DNA from: an uncultured Eubacteriales bacterium
GTDB taxonomy: Bacteria; Bacillota; Clostridia; Christensenellales; Aristaeellaceae
Direction of reading: 5' to 3'
Assembly: GCA_902799045.1 (NCBI GenBank)
Contig: CADBZH010000001.1
Location: 1-64,000, forward strand
DNA length: 64,000 nucleotides
Shown here: positions 49,503-59,598 of the stretch, piece after piece
Layout: each line of letters opens with the position of its first letter
Numbering within the stretch: the first letter of the stretch is position 1
Position numbers and translations under genes: made by a program
The notes under the pieces: model-generated
Told to the model about the DNA's origin: nothing
The model's input: only the letters and a program-made list of their open reading frames with translations
Database searches by the model: none

Positions 49503-50954
49503 ATGAAACTGAACGCGCTGATCGGGAAAATCCCCGGCAAGGTTCAAACCCTTGGCAATACGGAAGTGGAGATCGCCTCGCTGTGCATCGACTCCAGAAA
49601 AGTGGAGCCGGGCGCGCTGTTCTTCTGCACCCCCGGCCTGCAGGTGGACGCCCATCGGTTCGCGCCCCAGGCCGTGGAGAAGGGCGCCGTGGCGCTCGTC
49701 GTGCAGCGGGAGCTGGCGCTGGACGTGCCGCAGGTGCTGGTGGAGGACGTGCGCACCGCGCTTTCCTACATCGCCGCGGAATACTTCGGCAACCCCGCGG
49801 AAAAGCTGATGATGCTGGGCATCACCGGCACCAAGGGCAAGACCACCACGTCCTTCCTGGTGAAATCCATCATGGAGGCGGCGGGGGTGAAGACCGGCCT
49901 GATCGGCACGGTCTGCTCGATGATCGGTGAGGAGACCCTGCCGAACCGCCTGACCACGCCCGACCCCATTGAGACGCAGACGCTGCTGAAGAAGATGGTG
50001 GACGCGGGCATGCAGTGCGTGGTGATGGAAGTGTCGGCCCATGCGCTGGACATGCACCGCCTGGCGGGCATGAAGTTCAAGGTCGGCGCGTTTTCCAACT
50101 TCTCCCAGGACCACCTGGACTATTTCAGGGACATGGACGCCTACTTTGCCGCCAAGATGCGGCTGATGGACCCGGCGATCTGCGAGACCATCGTCTACAA
50201 CGTGGACGACGAGCGCGTGGGCGCGGCCATCAAGGGGCTGGATTGCCCGAAGCTGCGCATCGGCATCCGGGAATCCAGCGACGTCTACGCCAACGACATC
50301 GAGATCGGCGAGCGCGGCTGCAGCTTCCTGATGACCTGGCACAAGCGCTTCCGCACCACCATCTCTCTGCACCTGGCGGGCATCTTCAACGTCTACAACG
50401 CGCTGATGGCGGCGGGCATCTGCATCTGCGCCGGGGCCGGCCCGGAGAGCATCCGGCAGGGCCTTGAGAACGTTTCTGCCGTGCCCGGGCGCATCGAGCT
50501 GCTGGACACTGGCACGCCCTATCGCGTGATCCTGGACTACGCCCATTCGCCGGACAGCCTGGAGAACGTGCTGAAGGCCGTGCGCGAGACCGCCCGGGGG
50601 CGCATGATCGCGCTGTTCGGCTGCGGCGGCGACCGCGACAAGGCCAAGCGCCCGATGATGGGCGAGATCGGCGGCAAGCTGGCGGACTATTGCATCCTCA
50701 CCAGCGACAACCCCCGCAACGAGGACCCGATGGACATCCTCGACGCCATCGAGGCGGGCATCAAGCCCACCGGGTGCGAATACGTGGTGATCGAAAACCG
50801 CCGCGAGGCCATTCGCTACGCCCTGACCCACGCGCAGGTGGGCGACGTGGTGGTGCTGGCCGGCAAGGGCCATGAGACCTATCAGGAGATCAAGGGCGTG
50901 AAGCACCCGTTCGACGAAAAGGTCGTCGTGCGGGAGCTGCTGGAGGAGATCTGA
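49503..50954 (+). CDS. murE: UDP-MurNAc-tripeptide synthetase (meso-DAP adding)
   Basis: A 483-residue Mur ligase that adds the third residue of the peptidoglycan stem. ATP loop GTKGKTTT (109-116), nucleotide/metal residues in EVSAHALDMHR and HSPDSLENVL, and the amino-acid selecting motif DNPRNEDP (402-409). DNPR, not DDPN-like, indicates meso-diaminopimelate as substrate. The ATG at 49503 follows GGGAGG. Next is mraY; murF, usually between them, is absent here. Confidence 0.95.
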   Translation: MKLNALIGKIPGKVQTLGNTEVEIASLCIDSRKVEPGALFFCTPGLQVDAHRFAPQAVEKGAVALVVQRELALDVPQVLVEDVRTALSYIAAEYFGNPAEKLMMLGITGTKGKTTTSFLVKSIMEAAGVKTGLIGTVCSMIGEETLPNRLTTPDPIETQTLLKKMVDAGMQCVVMEVSAHALDMHRLAGMKFKVGAFSNFSQDHLDYFRDMDAYFAAKMRLMDPAICETIVYNVDDERVGAAIKGLDCPKLRIGIRESSDVYANDIEIGERGCSFLMTWHKRFRTTISLHLAGIFNVYNALMAAGICICAGAGPESIRQGLENVSAVPGRIELLDTGTPYRVILDYAHSPDSLENVLKAVRETARGRMIALFGCGGDRDKAKRPMMGEIGGKLADYCILTSDNPRNEDPMDILDAIEAGIKPTGCEYVVIENRREAIRYALTHAQVGDVVVLAGKGHETYQEIKGVKHPFDEKVVVRELLEEI

Positions 50955-51210
50955 ACTGAGTGTGGAGTGTTGAGAGTAGCGTGTGGAGTGAAGGCGCCGG
51001 GGACGACAAGGGATCGTTCCACTTTCAATCGCACCCCATCGCTTCGCACAGAATGACACACGTCCCAAGGCCTGTCATCCCGAGCGGAGCGAAGGATCTG
51101 TCCAGGGAGGCAGGAGCGACGAAAGGCAGGATGCTTTGCCCTTTGCCGTTCCCCGGCCACCTCAACGCCACCCTCCACACCAAGAATAAGGGGAAGGAAC
51201 AGAAGATAAC
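50955..51210. other. Intergenic region between murE and mraY with repeat half-copy
   Basis: The 256 bases where murF is usually found hold CTGTCATCCCGAGCGGAGCG and GAAGGATCTG (51072-51100), matching the core right arm of the palindromic composite family, plus GTGTGGAGTG direct repeats (50960-50989). I see no gene remnant of murF. Confidence 0.6.
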
Positions 51211-52206
51211 ATGCAGAGATTGATTTGGACCGTCCTCGCGGCGTTTGCCATGGCGATGGTGCTGGGGCCGATCGTGATCCCCTGGCTGAAGAAGATGAAA
51301 TTCGGCAAGGAGATCTACGAGCTGGGTCCGCAGACCCACAAGAAGAAGCAGGGCACGCCCCAGATGGGCGGCATCATATTCGCCGTGCCCGCGCTGATCG
51401 CGGCGCTGGCGTTTTCCTATGGCGACGCGCGCTGGGATTTCCTGCTGATCGCGCTGGTGAGCGCGCTGGGCTTCGGCCTGATCGGCTTCGTCGACGACTG
51501 GCTCAAGATCCGCCGCCACGCCGCCGAGGGCCTGACGCCCAAGCAGAAGCTGGCCCCGCAGATCCTGCTGTCCATCGGCCTGGCCGTGTGGGCCTACCTG
51601 AACCCGAAGATCGGCGCCAGCCTCACGGTGCCGTTCGTGAACGTGGAGTGGAACCTGGGCTGGTTCTACATCCCGGTGATGGTGTTCGTGCTGGTGGGCA
51701 CGGTGAATTCCGCGAACCTGCTGGACGGCCTGGACGGATTGCTCGGCGGCTGCGGCATGTTTGACTTCGTGACGATGGCGCTGATTTGCGTGGCGCTGGC
51801 GGCGGCCAACCCCGCCGAGGCGGACAACCTGCTGAACGTGGCCATCTTCGCGGGGGCCATGGTGGGCGGCCTGCTGGGCTTCCTGCGATTCAACAGCCAC
51901 CCGGCGCGGGTGTTCATGGGCGACGTCGGCTCGTTTTTCATCGGCGGCGCGCTGGTGGGCATGACGCTGGTGACGAAGCTGTCGCTGCTTCTGCCGATCA
52001 TCGCCCTGGCCATGGTGATGAGCAGCGTGTCGGACCTGATCCAGTTCGCCTACTTCCGCGCCACCCACGGCAAGCGCTTCTTCAAGATGGCGCCGCTGCA
52101 CCACCACTTCGAGCTGTCCGGTATGCCCGAGACCCGCATCGTGGCGATGTACTACATCGTGACGGCCATGTTGTGCCTGGTGGCGCTGCTGGGGTTCGTG
52201 GCGTGA
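51211..52206 (+). CDS. mraY: Phospho-N-acetylmuramoyl-pentapeptide transferase
   Basis: A 331-residue integral membrane enzyme that transfers phospho-MurNAc-pentapeptide to undecaprenyl phosphate, making lipid I. Motifs: THKKKQGTPQMGG near the N-terminus, FVDDWLK with the catalytic Asp pair, NLLDGLDGL, FMGDVGSFFIGG and the HHHFE loop (MAPLHHHFELSG). About ten helices. The ribosome site (AAGGAA) is modest. Confidence 0.95.
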   Translation: MQRLIWTVLAAFAMAMVLGPIVIPWLKKMKFGKEIYELGPQTHKKKQGTPQMGGIIFAVPALIAALAFSYGDARWDFLLIALVSALGFGLIGFVDDWLKIRRHAAEGLTPKQKLAPQILLSIGLAVWAYLNPKIGASLTVPFVNVEWNLGWFYIPVMVFVLVGTVNSANLLDGLDGLLGGCGMFDFVTMALICVALAAANPAEADNLLNVAIFAGAMVGGLLGFLRFNSHPARVFMGDVGSFFIGGALVGMTLVTKLSLLLPIIALAMVMSSVSDLIQFAYFRATHGKRFFKMAPLHHHFELSGMPETRIVAMYYIVTAMLCLVALLGFVA

Positions 52207-52228
52207 CAGCGCGAGTATATACCGATCC

Positions 52229-52305
52229 GTAGGGGCGCCGTTGCGGCGCCCGCCCTGTACGATGCGCGTCGTTGTACCTGGCGGGCAGCGCAACGCCGCC
52301 CCTAC
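52229..52305. repeat. GTAGGGGCG-type palindromic repeat between mraY and murD
   Basis: GTAGGGGCGCCGTTGCGGCG (52229 on) and GGCAGCGCAACGCCGCCCCTAC (52284-52305, split here as GGCAGCGCAACG and CCGCCCCTAC) form long inverted arms. Relatives lie at 460, 20711 and 63540. A transcript would form a large hairpin within the operon. Confidence 0.75.
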
Positions 52306-52340
52306 ACGGTTTGCATGACAACCCGAAGGGAGACTGAAAA

Positions 52341-53714
52341 ATGGTAAAGGGTAAGAAGGTACTGGTCTTCGGCATGGCCCGCAGCGGCATCGCCGCGGCG
52401 CAGCTGCTGCTCAGCAAGGGCGCGGAGGTGACGATCTGCGATTCCAAGGCCGAGGCCGATTTTAACGGCGCGCTGGACGGCCTGAAGGCGGCGGGCGCCC
52501 GCTTCATGCTGGACGAGAAGCACCCGGAGGAGCACCTGAAGGGCTTCGACGCGATGGTGCTCAGCCCCGGCATCCCGGTGGAGCATCCGGCGGTGGTGAA
52601 GGCGAAGTCGATGGGCATCGAGGTGATGGGCGAGGTGGAATACGCCTATCGCGAGGCCACGGGCCTGCTGCTGGCCATCACCGGCACCAACGGCAAGACC
52701 ACCACCACCACGCTGCTGGGCGAGATCTTCAAGAACGCCGGCAAGCGCACCTTCGTGGTTGGCAACATCGGCACGCCCTATTCCGGCGCGGCGGGGGAGA
52801 CGCGGCCCGGCGACGTGACGGTCTGCGAGATCTCTTCCTTTATGATGGAGACGTCCTCGCGCTTCCATCCGTCGGTGTGCGCGGTGCTGAACATCTCCGA
52901 GGACCATCTGAACCGCCACGGCACGATGGAGCGCTACATCGCCCTGAAGGAGCGCATCTTTGAAAACTGCGAGGGCGAGGATATGCTGGTGCTGAACTGG
53001 GACGATCCCGTCACGCGGGACATGGAGCGCCGCGCCCGCTGCCGGGTCAGCTGGTTCTCCTCGCGCAACCCGGTGCCCTTCGGCGCGTTCGTGGCGGACG
53101 GCATGATCGTCTACGGCACCCCCGAGGACTTCAAGCCGGTCTGCCCCGCGGCGGAGGTTTACATTCCCGGTGAGCACAACCTGAAAAACGCGCTGGCGGC
53201 GACGGCCATGGCCATGGCGGCGGGGGTGCCCGCGCCGGTGATCCGCCACACGCTGAAGACCTTCAAGGGCGTGGAGCACCGCATCGAGTTCGTCCGCGAG
53301 CTGGACGGCGTGCGCTTCATCAACGATTCCAAGGGCACCAACGTGGATTCCACCATCCAGGCCGTGCGCGCCATGGACCGGCCCACGGTGCTGATCCTCG
53401 GCGGCTATGATAAGCACACTGACTTCACGCCGCTGTGCGAGGAGATATTGAAGTGCCCGATCTCCCGGATCGTGCTGATCGGCGCAACGGCCGGGCAGTT
53501 GGAGCAGACGCTGGAAAAGGTTGGCTATCACGCCTGGACCCACGCGGGCTATGACTTCGAGGCCGCCGTCAGGCTGGCGTTCCAGCAGGCCAACGCGGGC
53601 GGCAACGTGCTGCTCTCGCCGTCCTGCGCGTCCTTTGACATGTTTACGGACTACGAGGCCCGGGGGCGCATCTTCAAGCAGATCGTGCATGCCCTGGAGG
53701 GCAGGGGCGCTTGA
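52341..53714 (+). CDS. murD: UDP-N-acetylmuramoylalanine-D-glutamate ligase
   Basis: A 457-residue Mur ligase that adds D-Glu as the second stem residue. N-terminal UDP-binding fold (KKVLVFGMARSGIAAAQLLLSKG, LSPGIP), ATP loop GTNGKTTTTTL (115-125), EISSFMMETS and NISEDHLNRHGT, then the C-terminal domain VEHRIEFVRELDGVRFINDSKGTN. The usual ISSFQL is ISSFMM here. AAGGGAG precedes the ATG. Its stop overlaps the TTG start of ftsW. Confidence 0.95.
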   Translation: MVKGKKVLVFGMARSGIAAAQLLLSKGAEVTICDSKAEADFNGALDGLKAAGARFMLDEKHPEEHLKGFDAMVLSPGIPVEHPAVVKAKSMGIEVMGEVEYAYREATGLLLAITGTNGKTTTTTLLGEIFKNAGKRTFVVGNIGTPYSGAAGETRPGDVTVCEISSFMMETSSRFHPSVCAVLNISEDHLNRHGTMERYIALKERIFENCEGEDMLVLNWDDPVTRDMERRARCRVSWFSSRNPVPFGAFVADGMIVYGTPEDFKPVCPAAEVYIPGEHNLKNALAATAMAMAAGVPAPVIRHTLKTFKGVEHRIEFVRELDGVRFINDSKGTNVDSTIQAVRAMDRPTVLILGGYDKHTDFTPLCEEILKCPISRIVLIGATAGQLEQTLEKVGYHAWTHAGYDFEAAVRLAFQQANAGGNVLLSPSCASFDMFTDYEARGRIFKQIVHALEGRGA

Positions 53715-54865
53715 TCGCCCGGCCCTTGACCGGGGCCAATGAGGCGCGTGGACGCGCGCTGGGAAATACGAAGGGCAGTTGGCTGCGGGGCATCGACAGG
53801 GGGCTTGCGGTCACGTTTGCGCTGCTGCTGCTGGTGGGCATCGCCACGCTCTGGGCAGCCAGCTACTACAACGCCCAGGACAACGGCGGCGCGCTGTCGG
53901 AGGTCGTCTCCCAGCTCTTCGGCATGGCCGTGGGCGCGGCGGCCATGGTCGTCCTGCTGCGCCTGGACTATCGCTTGCTGTCGAGGCCTTGGCTCTGCGG
54001 CGCTCTGCTGGCGGCCAGCTTCATCATGCTGGCGCTGGTGGCGGTGCCGGGCATCGGCAAGCTGCTGAACGGCTCGCGGCGCTGGCTGCGGCTGGGGCCG
54101 GTCTCGTTTCAGCCCTCGGAGCTGGCGAAATACGCCATGATCGTCTACCTCGCCCGGGCGCTGAGCCAGAAGAACCGCGACGTGACGCGCTTCTTCACCG
54201 GGCTTGCGCCGCTGTTCATCCTGCCGGGGCTGATGTTTCTGCTGATCCTGATGCAGCCGAATCTCTCCACGGCGGGCAGCATACTGATCGTCACCGCCGT
54301 GATGGCGATGATCGCCGGCGCGCGCTGGCGGCATCTGGGGCTCGTCGGCGCGGCAGGCCTGGCGCTGGGCACGTTCTATGCGCTGTCGGAGGACTATCGC
54401 CGGGCACGGCTGATGTCCTACAGGAATCCGTTCGCCTACATGACGAACGAGGGCTACCAGCTCTCCCAGTCGCTGCTGGCCTTCGGCTCGGGCGGGCTGT
54501 TCGGCATGGGCATCGGCCAGGGGCGGCAGAAGTTTGCGTTCCTGCCCTATCCAGAGTCGGACTTCATATTTGCCGTGGTGGGGGAGGACCTGGGCTGGGT
54601 CGGCTGCGTGGCGGTGCTGGGGCTGTTCATGGCCTTCATCTGGTTCGGCCTGCGGGTGGCCATGCGCTGCGAGGACCGCTTCGGCAGCCTCCTCGCCGGC
54701 GGCATCACCTGCATGATCGGCGTGCAGGCCGTGCTGAACGTGGCCGTGGTGATCGGCGCGATGCCCACCACCGGCTTGCCGCTGCCCTTCTTCTCCTCCG
54801 GCGGCACGTCGATCTCCATCGTCATGGCCGCTGTGGCGGTGGTGATGAACATCTCGCGAAGTTAG
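53711..54865 (+). CDS. ftsW: FtsW-type SEDS peptidoglycan polymerase
   Basis: A 384-residue protein with about ten helices. SEDS motifs: GSRRWLRLGPVSFQPSELAK, LMQPNLSTAGS, the AYMTNEGYQLSQSLLAFGSGGLFGMGIG block and PESDFIFAVVGEDLG, and PTTGLPLPFFSSGGTS. It polymerises lipid II with the septal PBP. The TTG at 53711 overlaps the murD stop (TTGA); GGAGG and AGGGG lie just upstream. By position it is FtsW rather than RodA or SpoVE. murG and murC do not follow; instead a repeat element and ftsQ do. Confidence 0.93.
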   Translation: MIARPLTGANEARGRALGNTKGSWLRGIDRGLAVTFALLLLVGIATLWAASYYNAQDNGGALSEVVSQLFGMAVGAAAMVVLLRLDYRLLSRPWLCGALLAASFIMLALVAVPGIGKLLNGSRRWLRLGPVSFQPSELAKYAMIVYLARALSQKNRDVTRFFTGLAPLFILPGLMFLLILMQPNLSTAGSILIVTAVMAMIAGARWRHLGLVGAAGLALGTFYALSEDYRRARLMSYRNPFAYMTNEGYQLSQSLLAFGSGGLFGMGIGQGRQKFAFLPYPESDFIFAVVGEDLGWVGCVAVLGLFMAFIWFGLRVAMRCEDRFGSLLAGGITCMIGVQAVLNVAVVIGAMPTTGLPLPFFSSGGTSISIVMAAVAVVMNISRS

Positions 54866-55169
54866 AGTGTGTTTCTAAATGCCGGGGGATGCAGTTTCGA
54901 GGCTATCAGGCTGCATTTCAAGGCGAAAAACCGCAGGCTTACTGCATCGAGCGCCCGGAAAACAGTCCAGTGGACTGTTTTCAGCGAGATGGGGCCGGCA
55001 GGCCTGTGGTTGCAAGTCAAGGCTTTTCAACACAGAAATGCAGTTCGAGAGCCCGAAAATGCGCATCCGGCATTTTGGAAACACACTCTGGGGCAAGTCA
55101 AGGTGTGACAACGCAGTTTTTGGGAAAAGACGCCAAAACTGCATGTTCAGGATTTAAGAAACACACTCC
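54864..55169. repeat. MITE-like elements between ftsW and ftsQ
   Basis: The first element (54864-55089) has ends AGAGTGTGTTTCTAAATGCCGG (given as AGAGTGTGTTTCTAAA plus TGCCGG) and the near-perfect complement CCGGCATTTTGGAAACACAC-TCT. A further right end, GATTTAAGAAACACACTCC (55151-55169), follows. The ends match element B at 14662-14827. The insertion begins inside the last codons of ftsW (GTTAG supplies the stop) and ends one base before the ftsQ ribosome site. No gene is inside. Confidence 0.8.
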
Positions 55170-55179
55170 AGGAGTCAAT

Positions 55180-56049
55180 ATGGCAAAGAGACGCAAAGGG
55201 GCGCGCCGCCCCGGCTGGGTGCCCTGGGCCGCGGCCGTCGCGGTGCTGGCAGTGGCGCTGTGGCTGCTGCTGACGAACGCGGTGTTCGTGGTGCGGGAGG
55301 TGCAGGTGGTCGGTGCGGGAGAGATCCCCGAGGCCGACGTGCGCCGCCTCTCCGGCATCCGGCTGGGCAGCCGCCTCACCTCCCTGAACGCGGAGCAGGT
55401 GCGCTTGCACGTGGAGAGCGACGGCCGGGTGGCCTTCGTGAGCCTGGGCACGCGGCTTCCGAACCGCGTGGTGCTCACCGTGCGCCCCCGAAGCGAGGAC
55501 GCCGTGATGCTCCAGGCGGGAAAGATCGTCGTGCTGGATTCGGACGGCTACGTCGTCTCCGTCACCGACCGGCTGCCCACCGGCAACGCCGTGTACGTCA
55601 CCGGGATCAGGGTGGCCAACCCCGTGCCGGGCCACCAGCTGGATTTGGCAGACGGCCGCGTGGGCTGCATGCGGGCCGTGCTGGAGGCGCTGAAGGAGCA
55701 GGGGGTCACGGCCTATGTTTCTGAGCTGAGCGTGGCCGATACCGCCGATCTGCGGATCATCACGCGCACGGGCATCACCGTGCTGCTGGGCGATTCCGAA
55801 GACATGCCGGCGAAGATCACCTGGATGGCGGGCGCGCTTTCGGACCTGGAGGTCCGGGGGGAGACCAGCGGCACGCTGGACGTGTCCAGCGCCACGAAGG
55901 CGGATTTCGCGCCGCCACCCGTGGAAGCCACGCCGGAGCCGGAGGAGACGCCGATGCCCGCCGGGCAGATCAGCTCCATCGACGGCGTGATCTACATCGA
56001 CGGCGTGCCGATGGAAACGCCCTCACCCACATTGGCGCCCACCGGTTAA
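55180..56049 (+). CDS. ftsQ: FtsQ/DivIB-type division protein
   Basis: A 289-residue bitopic protein: basic N-terminus (AKRRKGARRPGW), a helix (VPWAAAVAVLAVALWLLLTNAVF), then a POTRA domain (FVVREVQVVGAGEIPEADVRRLSGIRLG) and the FtsQ domain (FVSLGTRLPNRVVLTVRPRSEDAVM, and IVVLDSDGYVVSV). A Pro-rich tail (PPVEATPEPEETPMP) follows. It bridges the FtsL/DivIC and PBP/FtsW sets. The ATG at 55180 has AGGAG five bases upstream, that site abutting the repeat element. Confidence 0.88.
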   Translation: MAKRRKGARRPGWVPWAAAVAVLAVALWLLLTNAVFVVREVQVVGAGEIPEADVRRLSGIRLGSRLTSLNAEQVRLHVESDGRVAFVSLGTRLPNRVVLTVRPRSEDAVMLQAGKIVVLDSDGYVVSVTDRLPTGNAVYVTGIRVANPVPGHQLDLADGRVGCMRAVLEALKEQGVTAYVSELSVADTADLRIITRTGITVLLGDSEDMPAKITWMAGALSDLEVRGETSGTLDVSSATKADFAPPPVEATPEPEETPMPAGQISSIDGVIYIDGVPMETPSPTLAPTG

Positions 56050-56140
56050 GACTGGTGGGAATCGATGTGACAAACCCTTGCCGAGAATTTGAAACTATTT
56101 TGAAAACTGCCGAAAAAGGCGAAAAACGGCGGTTTCCAAT

Positions 56141-56169
56141 TTGCATCCGCGCAAAAATCCATGTATAAT
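56141..56169 (+). promoter_or_regulatory. Promoter of ftsA-ftsZ
   Basis: TTGCAT (56141-56146), 17 bases, TATAAT (56164-56169), 77 bases before the ftsA ATG. It provides ftsAZ expression independent of the wall genes upstream. Confidence 0.85.
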
Positions 56170-56246
56170 ATCCGTAAGTTGGATAATAGGTACCATGTAC
56201 GAAGGTCTGTTTGGGAACATAGGAACAGGGTGGGCGAGAATCGGAT

Positions 56247-57434
56247 ATGAAAACGCAAATTGCTGCCATTGAATTTGGCACCTCCAAAATCGTCACGGTG
56301 ATTGCGCAGAGCGGCGGCATGGACCGCCTGGATATCATCGGGTCGGGCACCGTGCCCTACGACGGCTATTCCGACGGCGATTGGAATACGCCGGGCCAGA
56401 TGATCCAGCGCGTGCGCGATTCCATCGCCGCGGCGGAGCTGGAGGCCAACAGCAAGATCAAGGAAATCTACGTGGGCGTGCCCGGCGAATACATCCACGT
56501 GCGCACCTGCGAGAGCGAGGTGGAGCTGCCGGACGGCATGGTGGACGAGACGGCGATCAACGCCGTGCAGGACGCCGCCGCCGATCAGCTGCATATCGTC
56601 GAGGAAGGCGGCCTGGTGATGCACCGCACCCCCAGCTGGTTCGTCGTGGACGACGGCAAGAAGACCATGACGCCCGGCGGACGCGGCCAGCGGCTGAAGG
56701 CCATGACCACCTTCGTCATCGCCGACCCGCAGTTCATCGAGGATGTGTCCGAGATGATCGGCCGCCAGAACATCACCATCCTGGGCTTTCTCTCCTGCTC
56801 GCTGGGCGAGAGCCTGCTGGTGCTGAGCCTCGAGGATCGCGACCGCGCGGCGGTGCTGATCGACGTGGGCTATCTGAACACCGAGATCAGCGTGGTCGAG
56901 GGCGACGCCATCGTCTATCACGCCATACTGCCCCGGGGCGGCGGACACATCACCGCAGATCTGGCCACCCAGCTGCGCATACCGATGCGCGCAGCGGAGC
57001 AGATTAAGCGCGGATATGTGTTCAACCCGGACGAGTTCGACGCGAATTCATTCTCGGAGGTGTTTGACGAGAACGGCCGCAGGATGACCTTCCCGCGGGA
57101 GCAGGTGAGCAAGATCGTGGACGAGAGCTTCAGCGAGCTGGCGGGCATGATCGACATGACCATCCGCAACGACTGCGAACCCTTCCTGGGCAAGAAATCC
57201 CAGGTGTTCCTCACCGGCGGCGGCATCGCCCTGATGCGCGGCGCACGGGAAGCGCTGGCGGCGAAGATCAACCGGCCCGTGAAGGTGTCGGCGGCTAAGT
57301 CCTCCAAGCTGAACAGCCCCGTGTTCTCGGCCTCGCTGGGCCTGGCGGATCTGGTGTTCGACTCCATCGAAAGCCAGGGCGGACAGGACGAGCGGCTGGG
57401 CAGCCGGCTGAAGAGCCTCTTCGGACGCGGCTAA
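56247..57434 (+). CDS. ftsA: FtsA, actin-like anchor of the Z ring
   Basis: A 395-residue actin-fold ATPase. Phosphate 1 region AIEFGTSKIVTVIA, the 1C subdomain (~80-160), phosphate 2 VLIDVGYLNTEISVV, and adenosine motif VFLTGGGIALMRG. The C-terminal RLGSRLKSLFGRG forms the amphipathic membrane-targeting helix. It binds the FtsZ tail and tethers it to the membrane. The ribosome site is weak (GGGCGAGA). It precedes ftsZ by 53 bases. Confidence 0.93.
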   Translation: MKTQIAAIEFGTSKIVTVIAQSGGMDRLDIIGSGTVPYDGYSDGDWNTPGQMIQRVRDSIAAAELEANSKIKEIYVGVPGEYIHVRTCESEVELPDGMVDETAINAVQDAAADQLHIVEEGGLVMHRTPSWFVVDDGKKTMTPGGRGQRLKAMTTFVIADPQFIEDVSEMIGRQNITILGFLSCSLGESLLVLSLEDRDRAAVLIDVGYLNTEISVVEGDAIVYHAILPRGGGHITADLATQLRIPMRAAEQIKRGYVFNPDEFDANSFSEVFDENGRRMTFPREQVSKIVDESFSELAGMIDMTIRNDCEPFLGKKSQVFLTGGGIALMRGAREALAAKINRPVKVSAAKSSKLNSPVFSASLGLADLVFDSIESQGGQDERLGSRLKSLFGRG

Positions 57435-57487
57435 ATGCCATTACCGATTCACATATACGAACAATACATTGACGAGGGGGATGCCTT

Positions 57488-58780
<1,293 letters not shown>

Positions 58781-58826
58781 GCTTCAGGGCAGGTGGATTG
58801 TAAACCGACGTCGGTATAAAACAAAT

Positions 58827-58870
58827 AAAAACAGGCCAAGGTCTGAAAAAACAGACCGAGGCCTGTTTTT
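58827..58870. terminator. Terminator after ftsZ
   Basis: AAAAACAGGCC (58827-58837) pairs with GGCCTGTTTTT (58860-58870), with an inner stem GGTCTG/CAGACC and an A6 loop. It could work in both directions. Confidence 0.92.
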
Positions 58871-58874
58871 ACAC

Positions 58875-58904
58875 TTGACAATCCGGGGGTCCCCTTGCTA
58901 CAAT
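58875..58904 (+). promoter_or_regulatory. Promoter of pth-mfd
   Basis: TTGACA (58875-58880), 18-base spacer ending in an extended TGC, TACAAT (58899-58904), 32 bases before the pth ATG. Confidence 0.85.
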
Positions 58905-58936
58905 GATGGGACACGAAACCCCATGGAGGCAACGGC

Positions 58937-59509
58937 ATGTATGTGATCGTGGGCCTGGGCAACCCGGGCCGAAAATACGAGCACACCCGCCACAACGTCG
59001 GCTTCGACGTGATGGAGGTGCTCAGCCAGAAGTACGATATCCCCATCCAGCGGCTGCGCTGCAAGGCCGCGGTGGGCGAGGGGACGATCCGCGGGGAGCG
59101 GGTGGCCCTCTGCCAGCCGCAGACGTTCATGAACCTTTCCGGCGAGAGCGTGGTGCAGCTGTGCAACTGGTACAAGCCCGAGGACGACCACCTGATCGTC
59201 GTCTATGACGACGTGGACCTGCCGGAGGGCAAGCTGCGCTTCCGCCCCGGCGGCAGCGCCGGCACCCACAACGGCATGCGCAACATCATCTACCTGCTCG
59301 GGCGGGACAACTTCCCCCGGGTGCGGGTGGGCATCGGCCGCCCGGCGGAGGGCTGGGACATGAAGGACTGGGTGCTGGCGGGCTATAACACCCCGGAGCT
59401 GCGCCAGACGATGTTCGACGCCTACATGGGCGCCGCGGACGTGATCGCCGAGCTGATCGGAAGCGGCGTCGACGCCGCCCGGCAGCTGGTGGGAAAGCTC
59501 AACGGATAA
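58937..59509 (+). CDS. pth: Peptidyl-tRNA hydrolase
   Basis: A 190-residue enzyme that releases peptides from dropped-off peptidyl-tRNAs. Motifs: GLGNPGRKYEHTRHNVGF with the catalytic His in TRHN, QPQTFMNLSGE, VYDDVDLPEGKLRFRPGGSAGTHNGMRNI. GGAGG is seven bases before the ATG. Followed by mfd 89 bases downstream, the order common in Firmicutes (there with a small gene between). Confidence 0.96.
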   Translation: MYVIVGLGNPGRKYEHTRHNVGFDVMEVLSQKYDIPIQRLRCKAAVGEGTIRGERVALCQPQTFMNLSGESVVQLCNWYKPEDDHLIVVYDDVDLPEGKLRFRPGGSAGTHNGMRNIIYLLGRDNFPRVRVGIGRPAEGWDMKDWVLAGYNTPELRQTMFDAYMGAADVIAELIGSGVDAARQLVGKLNG

Positions 59510-59598
59510 TGGGGAATGAAGAAAGCGAATGGAAGCGGTTCTGCTTGCCATAGTACCGATCCGCAGGATTTGCCCCGCCATTCCTGATTTGGGAGAAT

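Noticed and set aside
51071..51100. Possible remnant of murF between murE and mraY
   Set aside because: The sequence matches the dispersed palindromic repeat and no Mur-ligase motifs are found in any frame.
53779..55179. Long frame joining ftsW-region sequence to ftsQ as a 756-residue protein
   Set aside because: The first ~467 codons are an out-of-frame shadow of ftsW plus the repeat element; ftsQ starts at ATG 55180 with its own ribosome site.
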